From positions 1 through 29,623 of the forward strand of contig DMRT01000099.1 in assembly GCA_003455235.1 (NCBI GenBank): a stretch of 29,623 nt of DNA, written 5' to 3'. The notes under the pieces were generated by a model. The model saw only the letters and a list, made by a program, of their open reading frames with translations. It was not told where the DNA came from and searched no databases. Shown piece after piece: positions 1-7,374 of the stretch; position 1 is the stretch's first letter, and the number at the start of each line of letters is the position of its first letter. A program made the position numbers and the translations under genes. The DNA comes from Chitinophagaceae bacterium (GTDB lineage Bacteria; Bacteroidota; Bacteroidia; Chitinophagales; Chitinophagaceae).

Positions 1-651
1 AGCCTTGACCTCAATAAGCGGTTCTTTACTTTTCATACCCGCCGCCGGCCTTATATTATTCTGAAGTGGGCGCAGAGCAATGATGGTAAAATTGCCGGTA
101 CGGGCCCGGCCCGAACGATGATCAGCAATGACCTCACCCGCCGGCTGGTGCATAAATGGCGGAGTGAAGAAGCAGCCATACTGGTAGGAACCAATACCGC
201 TTTGCAGGATGACCCGGAACTTACCACGAGGTTATGGCCCGGAAAAAATCCGCTACGGCTGGTGATTGATAAAGGGCTTACGTTACCGGGGCACCTGAAA
301 TTGTTAAACGGCAGTACGCCCACCATTGTGTTCAATCATCTTTTGCAGGAAGAAAGGCCGGGTTTATTTTACCTGCAGCTGAAACCGGACGAAGATCTGC
401 TGCAACAGATCCTGGCCACTCTGTACACACGGGGAATACAATCGATGATGGTGGAAGGAGGAGCCATGTTGCTGCAGTCATTCATCGACGCCGGTTTATG
501 GGATGAAGCACGGGTACTATGTAATGAACAGCTAACCATTGGTGAAGGACTGCTGGCCCCTGTGCTGAAAAATAATTTATTAACCGGGGAAGAGAAGATC
601 GGCACCGATCGCATTTCTTTCTTCATTAACCGCATGAACAGCAGCACGTGA
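1..651 (+). CDS. ribD: Riboflavin biosynthesis protein RibD, C-terminal part (5' end outside window)
   Basis: The reading frame is open from base 1 and stops at 649-651, so only the C-terminal reductase part of the bifunctional deaminase/reductase is present. It would reduce the ribosylaminopyrimidine intermediate with NADPH in cytoplasmic riboflavin synthesis. The first residues read NKRFFTFHTRRRPYIILKWA, the usual linker into the RibD reductase domain, followed by ILVGTNTALQDDPELTTR and later MVEGGAMLLQSF, both hallmark segments of the RibD_C fold. An internal ATG at 118 is not the true start because the family sequence continues upstream of it. The stop overlaps the GTG start of the next gene by 4 bp, suggesting translational coupling. 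Function follows from the family; the deaminase domain is presumed to lie upstream of the window. Confidence 0.93.
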   Translation, partial: SLDLNKRFFTFHTRRRPYIILKWAQSNDGKIAGTGPARTMISNDLTRRLVHKWRSEEAAILVGTNTALQDDPELTTRLWPGKNPLRLVIDKGLTLPGHLKLLNGSTPTIVFNHLLQEERPGLFYLQLKPDEDLLQQILATLYTRGIQSMMVEGGAMLLQSFIDAGLWDEARVLCNEQLTIGEGLLAPVLKNNLLTGEEKIGTDRISFFINRMNSST

Positions 652-1256
652 TCAACGAAGATTTTTACCTCACCATCGGGAAGCCATCCAATGCTGAATT
701 CAAAGACAGGGGAAGCAAATTCATTGCGTATACGTTTCCTGTTGAAACCGCCGATGATTTTAAGCAGCAGCTTCAGCTTTTAAAGAAAGAACACCCCAAG
801 GCAGTTCATCATTGCTTTGCGTACCGCATCGGAACCGATGGAAATAATTTCCGCTCGTCGGATGATGGCGAGCCGTCCGGAACAGCCGGTAAGCCTATCC
901 TGGGACAAATCGACAGCAAGGGGCTCACCAATGCTGCCGTAATTGTGGTGCGTTACTGGGGCGGAACCCTGCTGGGGGTACCCGGATTGATCAATGCCTA
1001 CAAATCGGCCACAGCGCTGGCCCTGCAGGTAACACCGGTGATACAGAAACAAGTGGAAGTGCTGTATTCGATCGAATTTGATTACACCCGGATGAACGAA
1101 GTGATGATGATCATCAAGCAATACAACTGCACGGTTCTTTCCAACGAAACTCAGTTGTTCTGTGTCATAAAAGCGGGTATTCCTAGAAACCGGCTGAACG
1201 ATGTATTGTATAAACTGAACGACCTGCAAAATGTAACCGCTAAAAAGAGCGGATAA
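648..1256 (+). CDS. YigZ/IMPACT (UPF0029) family protein
   Basis: A 202-residue protein starting with GTG inside the stop of ribD. The N-terminal domain has the IMPACT signature: FKDRGSKFIAYTFPV, then HHCFAYRIG, SSDDGEPSGTAGKPIL and VVRYWGGTLLGVPGLI (about residues 17-125). The remainder matches the small C-terminal alpha/beta domain (DUF1949-like) seen in YigZ proteins. IMPACT/YigZ proteins are linked to translation regulation in eukaryotes; the bacterial role is not firmly established, and members are sometimes annotated as proline-dipeptidase-like by error. The length is normal for the family. The GTG start is supported by the 4-bp overlap and by the conserved N-terminus; no other in-frame start is nearby. 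Confidence 0.9.
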   Translation: MINEDFYLTIGKPSNAEFKDRGSKFIAYTFPVETADDFKQQLQLLKKEHPKAVHHCFAYRIGTDGNNFRSSDDGEPSGTAGKPILGQIDSKGLTNAAVIVVRYWGGTLLGVPGLINAYKSATALALQVTPVIQKQVEVLYSIEFDYTRMNEVMMIIKQYNCTVLSNETQLFCVIKAGIPRNRLNDVLYKLNDLQNVTAKKSG

Positions 1257-1261
1257 TGAAC

Positions 1262-1293
1262 GGGAATTTGTAATTTTCTGAAAACAAATTCCC
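1262..1293. promoter_or_regulatory. Stem-loop abutting the start codon of the DUF962 gene
   Basis: Bases 1262-1271 (GGGAATTTGT) are the exact reverse complement of 1284-1293 (ACAAATTCCC), with a 12-nt loop between. The 3' arm ends at the base before the ATG at 1294. In RNA this would put the whole initiation region upstream of the ATG in a 10-bp stem. There is no T-run after it, so it is a poor terminator for the preceding gene. A role in translation control is inference. Confidence 0.6.
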
Positions 1294-1632
1294 ATGGCAG
1301 AAAAGAAATACAAAAGCTTCCGGAGTTTTTATCCTTACTACCTTACCGAGCACGGCGATGCAACAAACCGTACCCTGCATTTCATCGGCACGGCGGGTTT
1401 GCTGGCGATACTGGTGGCGTCCATCGTACTGCAGAAATGGTGGATGCTGGTGCTCATACCGGTATGCGGCTATGGATTTGCCTGGGTGGGGCACTTTTTT
1501 ATTGAAAAGAACAAGCCGGCTACGTTCACCTATCCCCTGTACAGTTTAGGAAGCGATTTTGTGATGTTCTGGCATATGCTTACCGGCCAGATCGGTAAAA
1601 AACTCGAGGAAGCCAAGAAAACGATCAGCTGA
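1294..1632 (+). CDS. DUF962 / Mpo1-like membrane protein
   Basis: A 112-residue protein with the DUF962 layout: a basic N-terminus (FRSFYPYYLTEH), then NRTLHFIGTAGLL, two hydrophobic segments (about 33-47 and 49-66), then GHFFIEKNKPATFTYPLYS and a final region around FVMFWHMLTGQ. The conserved histidines (HFIGT, VGHFF) and the EKNKPA motif match the yeast Mpo1 family, an Fe(II)-dependent dioxygenase of 2-hydroxy fatty acids; the bacterial function is untested. The ATG at 1294 follows directly on a 10-bp hairpin. It lies 37 bp after the YigZ-like gene and 1 bp before the YjbR-like gene, so it is probably co-transcribed with them. Confidence 0.88.
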   Translation: MAEKKYKSFRSFYPYYLTEHGDATNRTLHFIGTAGLLAILVASIVLQKWWMLVLIPVCGYGFAWVGHFFIEKNKPATFTYPLYSLGSDFVMFWHMLTGQIGKKLEEAKKTIS

Positions 1633-1633
1633 G

Positions 1634-1966
1634 ATGAATATAGAATCGATCCGTGAATATGTTCTGAAGAAACCTTCTGTTACAGAGGGTTTTCCCTTTG
1701 GGGAAGATACGTTGGTGTTTAAGGTGAACGGAAAAATATTCCTGCTGGCCGGGCTCGATGCATTGCCCCTGCAGTTTAATGTAAAATGTGATCCGGAGAA
1801 AGCGATCCAGCTGCGGGAAGATCATCCCGAATCGGTGCTGCCGGGTTATCACATGAATAAAAAGCACTGGAACACGGTTTTGGTGGACGGGAGATTGCCG
1901 GCCCGGCAAATTAAAGAGATGATTGATGATTCGTACAACCTGGTGGCGCCTAAAAAGAAAAAATGA
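1634..1966 (+). CDS. MmcQ/YjbR family protein
   Basis: A 110-residue protein of the YjbR/CyaY-like fold. It has the typical opening (IREYVLKKPSVTEGFPFGED), a central strand region (LVFKVNGKIFLLAGL), the NVKCDPEKAIQLRE segment and the closing HMNKKHWNTVLVDG motif. E. coli YjbR has a double-wing fold suggested to bind DNA; the cellular role is unclear. A lysine-rich tail ends the protein. It starts 1 bp after the stop of the DUF962 gene and is the last gene of the rightward ribD run. It meets the leftward DUF1801 gene 3 bp downstream with no obvious hairpin terminator between them. Confidence 0.88.
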   Translation: MNIESIREYVLKKPSVTEGFPFGEDTLVFKVNGKIFLLAGLDALPLQFNVKCDPEKAIQLREDHPESVLPGYHMNKKHWNTVLVDGRLPARQIKEMIDDSYNLVAPKKKK

Positions 1967-1969
1967 TCC

Positions 1970-2584
1970 TCACTTTTTCATATACTTCCAGTTCCGGTGT
2001 TTCCCCTCAGCGATCCATTCAATAGCGGTGACCATGCGACTGTTCCTTGTCTCTTCTGACTTCGCATCCACAAGCCACATCACATATTCTTTTTTATAGG
2101 AGTAAGAGGCTGCATCAAAGACCTGCCTTGCTTTTTTATTCTTGCCCAAGGCGTTGGTGAAATAATCGGGTACCACCAGTTCTTTAGTAGCAGCAGGTTT
2201 TGGCTTCGCCACTTTGATTCCCTGGTCGTTCAGCTTCATGGCTTCTTTGATCCAGGCAGTCATTTTTTTATCAGACGGAAGATCTTTTAAAGAAGTAATT
2301 CTCCCCAGGTGACCCATGGCTTGTTCTGTTTTTGCATTGGCAACGAGTACAGGATCTTTCATTAAAGCCGCTTTCCAGAACCCGAAAGCCATGTGCTGTT
2401 TGAAGGAGGCCATGCTGCACATCATCTCGCCTTTGTAATCAAAATGCGGAAAACTCCATTTCATTTTTTCTTCCACCTCCGGGCAGGCCTGGTGTAGCAG
2501 CTCCCGGATGTGTTTCAGGATGGGTTTGGCAAAATCAGCCGACTTGGCAATATAGGCATCAATGGCTTTATCTTTCTTTCCCAT
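1970..2584 (-). CDS. DUF1801/YdeI-type protein
   Basis: A 204-residue two-part protein. Residues about 10-115 match the DUF1801 fold (frataxin-like, YdhG family): HIRELLHQACPEVEEKMKWS, then FPHFDYKGEMMCSM and MAFGFWKAALM. The C-terminal third (PDYFTNALGKNKKARQVFDA through ETRNSRMVTAIEWIAEG) matches the YdeI/OmpD-associated family tail, which is rich in lysine and aromatic residues. No signal peptide or membrane segment is visible, so a cytoplasmic location is expected. The biochemical role is not known. The gene lies 39 bp downstream of the methyltransferase on the same strand and may share its transcript. Confidence 0.85.
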   Translation of the reverse strand: MGKKDKAIDAYIAKSADFAKPILKHIRELLHQACPEVEEKMKWSFPHFDYKGEMMCSMASFKQHMAFGFWKAALMKDPVLVANAKTEQAMGHLGRITSLKDLPSDKKMTAWIKEAMKLNDQGIKVAKPKPAATKELVVPDYFTNALGKNKKARQVFDAASYSYKKEYVMWLVDAKSEETRNSRMVTAIEWIAEGKHRNWKYMKK

Positions 2585-2623
2585 AATTGTTAATGAATTA
2601 GGACTGCTAATGTAACGAATATA

Positions 2624-3373
2624 TTACTTCGTTTTTCTTGCCGTACACATCCAGTCCCATGGATAAGGATCCTGGAGCCATTTGGGTGGTTTATGAAATT
2701 CAGTGCTCCATCCGTAATTAATCTTTTTGATGAGGTTTACTTCAAACCCTTCAAGTGACAGCAGCAGTTCCAGCTCTTCCTTCAGGTAATGTTTGGTGGG
2801 AACATTGTCGATATCGGTAACACCCTGCCGTATATTGTTCACTTTTTTTACCGCTTCTTTGGGAGCAGGTGGTTTGTCATTGTCGGCATCGTCTACGTTC
2901 CATCGGTCGGCAATAATATTGGTGTATAGTTTGGATTCCAGGGAAGGAACCACCAGTACCAGCTCTCCACCCGGGTTGATGCAGAGCGAAAGCGCCTGGA
3001 AAAAATTAATCCGTTTTTCCAGCGAACCGGTAAGGATGGCGTTGATGCAGATGGCGCTGTCGCAGGGAGTAACCGTAAGATCATTGGCAGAGAAATCCAT
3101 CCGGGCGTATTCCACATTTTCATATTCCGGATACTTTTCTTTGGCAATCTGCAGGTTTTTAGCCGAAATATCTGCTGCAATCACGTGTTTGAAATTAGGT
3201 GCCAGTACCGGCAGCCATTTGCCCACGGCACAACCGATGTCAATGACGGTCTTATCGGGCGAAGCCATTTCCTCAATGGCGGCCACAATACTGCCGGAGG
3301 TGTCATTGCGCAGCACATCGAATATCTCTGTTTCGTATTTGGGTGCAATCGTTTCCCAGTATTTTCTATCCAT
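2624..3373 (-). CDS. Class I SAM-dependent methyltransferase
   Basis: From the ATG at 3371-3373 the product is 249 residues (MDRKYWETIAPKYE...). A longer frame to 3430 would need a TTG start and adds a basic, non-conserved extension, so the ATG is preferred. Residues near 45-60 form motif I of Rossmann methyltransferases (VIDIGCAVGKWLPVL), followed by an acidic ribose-binding position (VIAADIS) and a motif-IV-like stretch with INAILTGS. No substrate-specific motif is recognised. The C-terminus has an unusual aromatic-rich end (WLQDPYPWDWMC). The gene is divergent from the small secreted protein at 3521. Confidence 0.82.
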   Translation of the reverse strand: MDRKYWETIAPKYETEIFDVLRNDTSGSIVAAIEEMASPDKTVIDIGCAVGKWLPVLAPNFKHVIAADISAKNLQIAKEKYPEYENVEYARMDFSANDLTVTPCDSAICINAILTGSLEKRINFFQALSLCINPGGELVLVVPSLESKLYTNIIADRWNVDDADNDKPPAPKEAVKKVNNIRQGVTDIDNVPTKHYLKEELELLLSLEGFEVNLIKKINYGWSTEFHKPPKWLQDPYPWDWMCTARKTK

Positions 3374-3520
3374 ACCAATGAGGTTGTACCAGTAAGGTAG
3401 AATTTTATTTTTCTTACGGGTCACGGACAAGACTGGTTTTTTTGCACAACCTGTGGACGGAAGTAAATAATTCTGTGTAAAAATATGTGTGGAAAATTAC
3501 CGGTACGGGATCTGATTCGT

Positions 3521-3868
3521 ATGAAACCTATGCTGACTGCAATCCTTGTTGTTTTGCTCCCGCCTGTTTTACAAGCACAAAAAAGAACAGCCGACAGCTG
3601 TGCCTGTTCGGCCATCAGTCATATAAAATTTCCCGGGAATTACAACGGACCCTACGGCACAGTAATAATTGAATTTGAAGTGGATTCAGTATGCTTTTAT
3701 TCAAACCCGGCGGTAATAAAAAGTGTATCCAGGGAACTCGATGAAGCGGCCCTTGCCACCATGAAAGACCAGATCGGGCAGCTTAACCGTTGCCGGATAA
3801 AATGTGAGTTCAGGAATTGCAAAAAAGAAAAACTGAAACAGCCGTTTAGTTTTTGTCCCGACGATTAG
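3521..3868 (+). CDS. Small secreted protein with TonB-C-terminal-like domain
   Basis: From the ATG at 3521 the product is 115 residues with a clear Sec signal peptide (MKPMLTAILVVLLPPVLQAQ). An in-frame ATG at 3485 would bury the signal peptide and is disfavoured. The mature part holds GPYGTVIIEFEVDSVCFYSN, then VSRELDEAALATMKD. This resembles the C-terminal energy-transducing TonB fold (G-x-V-x-V-x-F-x-V ... LDEEAL), but without the usual TM anchor and proline linker. Mature cysteines are numerous (CACS near the N-terminus, CRIKCEFRNC near the C-terminus), suggesting disulphides. The gene converges on hbd with 1 bp between stops. Domain assignment is moderate; function is unknown. Confidence 0.7.
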   Translation: MKPMLTAILVVLLPPVLQAQKRTADSCACSAISHIKFPGNYNGPYGTVIIEFEVDSVCFYSNPAVIKSVSRELDEAALATMKDQIGQLNRCRIKCEFRNCKKEKLKQPFSFCPDD

Positions 3869-3869
3869 T

Positions 3870-4760
3870 TTACCTGAACCGCTCGCTTACCACCAGGTCT
3901 TTGCTGCCGGCAGTGTAAGTATAAAATCCTTCGCCGCTCTTAACGCCAAGTTTCCCTGCCAGCACCATATTCACCAGCAGGGGACAGGGAGCGTATTTGG
4001 GATTACCGAATCCATCGTGCAGCACATTCAGGATGCTGAGGCAAACATCCAGCCCGATAAAATCGGCCAGTTGCAGCGGACCCATCGGGTGTGCCATACC
4101 CAGCTTCATTACAGTATCAATTTCTTCCACGCCCGCCACGCCTTCAAATAAACTGCAGATGGCTTCATTGATCATGGGCATTAAAATGCGGTTGGCAATA
4201 AACCCGGGGTAATCATTCACGGCACAGGGAACCTTATTCAGTTGCCTGCTCAATTCAACAATGGTGGCTGTTACTTCTTTTTTAGTGGCGTAACCATTGA
4301 TGATCTCCACCAGCTTCATCACCGGTACCGGGTTCATGAAATGCATGCCGATGACCATACCCGGTCTTTTGGTAACCGCCGCAATTTTGGTGATGGAGAT
4401 TGAAGAGGTATTGGTTGCAAGTATACAGCCCGCTGGGGCATAGGTATCTATCTGTTCGAAAATAGTCAGTTTCAGTTCCACGTTTTCAGTGGCAGCCTCC
4501 ACCACCAGCTCTGCATCTTTAACCCCTTCTGCCACCACGGAAAAAGTGCTGATATTAGCCAGTGTTGTTTTTTTCTGCTCTTCCGTGAGGCTGCCCTTGG
4601 CAATCTGCCGGTCGAGGTTTTTATTGATGGTGTCCAATGCCCTTTGCAGCTGCGATGGATTCACATCCACGAGGTTCACGGTAAAGCCAGACTGGGCAAA
4701 CACGTGTGCAATGCCGTTTCCCATGGTACCTGCGCCGATAACGCTTACATTCTTGATCAT
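3870..4760 (-). CDS. hbd: 3-hydroxybutyryl-CoA dehydrogenase
   Basis: A 296-residue NAD(P)-dependent dehydrogenase oxidising 3-hydroxybutyryl-CoA to acetoacetyl-CoA. The N-terminus carries the dinucleotide-binding GAGTMGNGIAHVFAQSG, with an acidic residue ending strand 2 (LVDVN). The catalytic region shows NTSSISITKIA, GMHFMNPVPVMKLVEII (catalytic His) and the C-terminal domain signature GFIANRILMPMINEA, followed by MKLGMAHPMGPLQLADFIGLD. The length is that of the short single-function enzyme, without the hydratase domain of FadB/FadJ. It lies 46 bp downstream of glutaryl-CoA dehydrogenase on the same strand. The pair covers glutaryl-CoA -> crotonyl-CoA and, after an enoyl-CoA hydratase not in this window, 3-hydroxybutyryl-CoA -> acetoacetyl-CoA. 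Confidence 0.93.
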   Translation of the reverse strand: MIKNVSVIGAGTMGNGIAHVFAQSGFTVNLVDVNPSQLQRALDTINKNLDRQIAKGSLTEEQKKTTLANISTFSVVAEGVKDAELVVEAATENVELKLTIFEQIDTYAPAGCILATNTSSISITKIAAVTKRPGMVIGMHFMNPVPVMKLVEIINGYATKKEVTATIVELSRQLNKVPCAVNDYPGFIANRILMPMINEAICSLFEGVAGVEEIDTVMKLGMAHPMGPLQLADFIGLDVCLSILNVLHDGFGNPKYAPCPLLVNMVLAGKLGVKSGEGFYTYTAGSKDLVVSERFR

Positions 4761-4806
4761 AACAGTCTTTTTGAACGAGTAAACTAATAACCACTATACT
4801 GATAAA

Positions 4807-5991
4807 TTATTTAAACGCATTTATTCCCGTCACATCCATCCCTGTTATCAGCAGGTGAATGTCGTGTGTTCCTTCGTAAGTAATCACACTTTCCAGGTTC
4901 ATCATGTGACGCATCACGGAGTATTCGCCGGTGATGCCCATACCGCCCAGCATTTGCCTGGCTGCCCGGCATATATTGGTGGCCACTTCACAGGCATTTC
5001 TTTTGGCCATGCTTACCTGCTGCGGGGTAACTTTTCCTTCATTCATCAAAACTCCCAGGCGCCAGTTCAATAACTGTGCTTTGGTGATCTCTGTTACCAT
5101 CTCTGCCAGCTTACGCTGCTGTAACTGGAAACTGCCGATGGGTTTGCCAAACTGTATTCTTTCCTTGCTGTACTGCAACGCTGTATCATAACAATCCATG
5201 GCAGCACCAATGGCACCCCAGGCAATGCCATACCTTGCTTTGGTGAGGCAGCCAAGCGGACCTTTTAATCCCTTGACGTTTGGTAAAATATTTTCTTTAG
5301 GAACTTTTACGTTGTCGAATACCAGCTCGCCGGTGGCACTGGCACGCAGGCTCCATTTGCCATGTGTGGTAGGCGTACTGAAACCTTCCATGCCTCTTTC
5401 CAGGATCATGCCCCGTATATCGCCGGCCTCGTCTTTTGCCCAAACCACCGCTACCTGGCTGAAGGGCGCATTGCTGATCCACATTTTGGAGCCATTCAAT
5501 ACAAAATGATCGCCGGCCTCTTTAATGGTGCTCAGCATACCACTGGGGTCGCTGCCGTGGTTGGGTTCGGTTAGCCCGAAACAACCCAGCCATTCACCGC
5601 TGGCAAGCTTTGGCAAATATTTTTTGCGCTGTTCTTCACTTCCGTATTGATAAATCGGGAACATCACCAGGCTCCCCTGCACGCTGGCGGTGGATCGTAC
5701 GCCGCTGTCGCCCCGTTCCAGTTCCTGCATCATCAGCCCGTAACTGATATAATCCAGCCCGCCGCCACCATACTGTTCGGGAATGGTTGGACCAAAGCAA
5801 CCCAGGTCGCCCATCTGCTTTACAATCTGTTGGGGAAACTCCGCTTTTTGGGCATAGTCTTCTATGATCGGGGAAATCTCTTTCTTTACATAATTGCGAA
5901 CGCTTTCCCGGATCAGTTTGTGTTCATCCGTAAGCAGTTCGTCCACATTAAAATAATCGGGAGATTGAAAATTATCGGTTTTAGCAGCCAT
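4807..5991 (-). CDS. gcdH: Glutaryl-CoA dehydrogenase
   Basis: A 394-residue acyl-CoA dehydrogenase whose closest family is glutaryl-CoA dehydrogenase: FAD-dependent oxidation and decarboxylation of glutaryl-CoA to crotonyl-CoA. Diagnostic segments shared with the human enzyme as I recall it include ELERGDSGVRSTASVQGSLV (with the substrate-carboxylate Arg), YGSEEQRKKYLPKLASGEWL, GCFGLTEPNHGSDPSGM, SLRASATGELVFDNVKVP, ARYGIAWGAIGA and the C-terminal MNLESVITYEGTHDIHLLI, whose Glu is the catalytic base. The length is normal for the mature enzyme. It is the first gene of a two-gene leftward unit with hbd. A promoter candidate sits at 6153-6182, giving a leader of about 150 nt that contains a degenerate GGTTT repeat tract. 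Confidence 0.94.
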   Translation of the reverse strand: MAAKTDNFQSPDYFNVDELLTDEHKLIRESVRNYVKKEISPIIEDYAQKAEFPQQIVKQMGDLGCFGPTIPEQYGGGGLDYISYGLMMQELERGDSGVRSTASVQGSLVMFPIYQYGSEEQRKKYLPKLASGEWLGCFGLTEPNHGSDPSGMLSTIKEAGDHFVLNGSKMWISNAPFSQVAVVWAKDEAGDIRGMILERGMEGFSTPTTHGKWSLRASATGELVFDNVKVPKENILPNVKGLKGPLGCLTKARYGIAWGAIGAAMDCYDTALQYSKERIQFGKPIGSFQLQQRKLAEMVTEITKAQLLNWRLGVLMNEGKVTPQQVSMAKRNACEVATNICRAARQMLGGMGITGEYSVMRHMMNLESVITYEGTHDIHLLITGMDVTGINAFK

Positions 5992-6003
5992 CGTCGTCTT
6001 TTA

Positions 6004-6031
6004 TGGTTTTCGGTTTGTAGTTTTTGGTTCC
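6004..6031. repeat. Degenerate short tandem repeat upstream of gcdH
   Basis: Just upstream of the gcdH start, the top strand reads as successive 7-8-bp units of GGTTTTC / GGTTTGTA / GTTTTTG / GTTCCCG. No clear inverted arm is present nearby, unlike the related arrays at 18995-19067 and 21789-21857. It would fall in the gcdH leader. Its origin and role are unknown. Confidence 0.4.
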
Positions 6032-6152
6032 CGGCACCGGTAACACGGAGCAGCATCGTTGTGTCACTCACTTGTACACGTTCAGCATTATTCAGCAGGG
6101 CAGGAAACCGTTCGTATCGGCAATAATCTGTGTCATCCGTGTTTCTGTCCCG

Positions 6153-6182
6153 CAAATATAAATACCTTACATCAGAAGAAAA
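6153..6182 (-). promoter_or_regulatory. Candidate Bacteroidota-type promoter for gcdH
   Basis: Reading the minus strand, TTTTC (6182-6178) is followed after 17 bp by TATATTTG (6160-6153), a full match to the TAnnTTTG -7 element of Bacteroidota primary sigma promoters, with a one-base-off -33 element. Transcription would start near 6145 and run into gcdH and hbd. The remainder of 5992-6262 shows nothing else I can assign. Confidence 0.5.
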
Positions 6183-6262
6183 TTTTTGTTTTTCCGGATG
6201 CAACATCGGGGAAAAAGGCCTGTCTCTATATTGTAAACACTGAACTTTTGGAATTAGCCGTG

Positions 6263-6799
6263 ATGACACAACGCGACGAACTGATTGAACGCTGCCTGCA
6301 GGGAGATACCCTGGGGTACAGGGAACTGTACCAGCGCTATTCCAAAGCCATGTTCAATACCTGCCTGCGCCTGTTGAATAATGTAACTGAAGCGGAAGAT
6401 GTGTTGCAGGAAAGTTTTATGGAAGCCTTTAAAAACCTGGCATCTTTTGAATACCGGACAACTTTTGGCGGATGGCTGAAGCAGATTTGTGTGAACCGTT
6501 CCATCAACCAGCTGAAAAAAAGGAGGATCGACTGGGTGGATATGGAGCAGGTGGCGGGGTACGACAGTATTGAGGACCTTCCTTACGACGAGGAGTCGGT
6601 TGCTTACCAGGTGGAGTCGGTTAAAAAGGCCATTACCCGGCTGCCCGATGGATACCGAACCGTATTGAGCCTGTACCTGCTGGAAGGATATGATCATGAA
6701 GAAATTGCCGGGATACTGAATGTGGCAGAATCAACCACGAGAACACAATTCATCCGGGCCAAGCAAAAACTATTACAACTTTTAAAAGAAGGGATATGA
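6263..6799 (+). CDS. ECF-type RNA polymerase sigma factor
   Basis: A 178-residue sigma-70 family protein from the ATG at 6263. The frame is open back to 6059, but the extra 68 residues are cysteine-rich, unlike any sigma factor, and overlap the promoter region of gcdH. Region 2 reads YQRYSKAMFNTCLRLLNN, then AEDVLQESFMEAFKNL (the core-binding helix) and FGGWLKQICVNRSINQLKKR. Region 4 reads AITRLPDGYRTVLSLYLLEG, then HEEIAGILNVAESTTRTQFI, a helix-turn-helix for -35 recognition. The stop overlaps the next gene's ATG (ATGA at 6796-6799). The operon context points to control of an envelope response together with the downstream membrane protein and secreted DUF4097-like protein. Confidence 0.93.
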   Translation: MTQRDELIERCLQGDTLGYRELYQRYSKAMFNTCLRLLNNVTEAEDVLQESFMEAFKNLASFEYRTTFGGWLKQICVNRSINQLKKRRIDWVDMEQVAGYDSIEDLPYDEESVAYQVESVKKAITRLPDGYRTVLSLYLLEGYDHEEIAGILNVAESTTRTQFIRAKQKLLQLLKEGI

Positions 6800-7374
6800 G
6801 CAAGCTGAAAAAATTTATCGACGACAACCGGGAAGCCTTTGATGACAAAGTGCCGTCGATAAAAACCTGGGAAAACATCCAGGCATCCTTTTCCCCGGAA
6901 AAAAGAAAAAAATCCATCATCCGCCCGCTTTATAAATGGACGATGGCGGCGGCCGCCGTACTGATCCTTTCTGCCAGTGTGTATTTTGTACTGGATAATA
7001 ACAAAACGCCGGCCGATACGGTATCCTCCGGCCCGGCCATACCAGGCACCGCCGGTGGGGGCGAGGAAGTGGACTTTACCCCGCAGATGGTTCAGTTCGT
7101 GAAGATGATCGATATGAAACAGGAAGAGCTGAAAAAACTGGCTGCCGAACAACCCGAACTGTACAACCAGTTCACCAACGACTTAAACCAATTGGACAGT
7201 TCATATAATGCGCTTAAGAGCCAGCTTCATGAAGCACCCAGCAAGGAGCTGCTCCTGGAAGCCCTGATCCAGAACCTGCAGCTGCAGATCAGTGTTCTGA
7301 ACCAGCAATTAAACATCATTCATCAAATCAAAGAAAAAAAGAATAGCCATGAAAAAAATGAGCAGAGCATTTAA
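6796..7374 (+). CDS. Putative membrane anti-sigma factor with C-terminal coiled coil
   Basis: A 192-residue protein translationally coupled to the sigma factor by ATGA. The cytoplasmic N-terminus (residues 1-45, including FIDDNREAFDDKVPSIKTWE) is followed by one transmembrane helix (about 48-66), then a glycine/proline linker and a long charged region (about 95-192). That region is rich in Q, L, K and E with heptad spacing (LKKLAAEQPELYNQF, LLLEALIQNLQLQISVLNQQ) and likely forms a periplasmic coiled coil. No zinc-binding anti-sigma (HxxxCxxC) motif is present. The anti-sigma role is inferred from topology and operon position, not from a recognised domain. Its 3' end overlaps the next gene by 26 bp. 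Confidence 0.72.
   Translation: MSKLKKFIDDNREAFDDKVPSIKTWENIQASFSPEKRKKSIIRPLYKWTMAAAAVLILSASVYFVLDNNKTPADTVSSGPAIPGTAGGGEEVDFTPQMVQFVKMIDMKQEELKKLAAEQPELYNQFTNDLNQLDSSYNALKSQLHEAPSKELLLEALIQNLQLQISVLNQQLNIIHQIKEKKNSHEKNEQSI

Noticed and set aside
6059..6262. N-terminal extension of the sigma factor frame
   Set aside because: The extra residues have no sigma-family likeness and cover the gcdH promoter candidate; the ATG at 6263 gives a normal ECF length.
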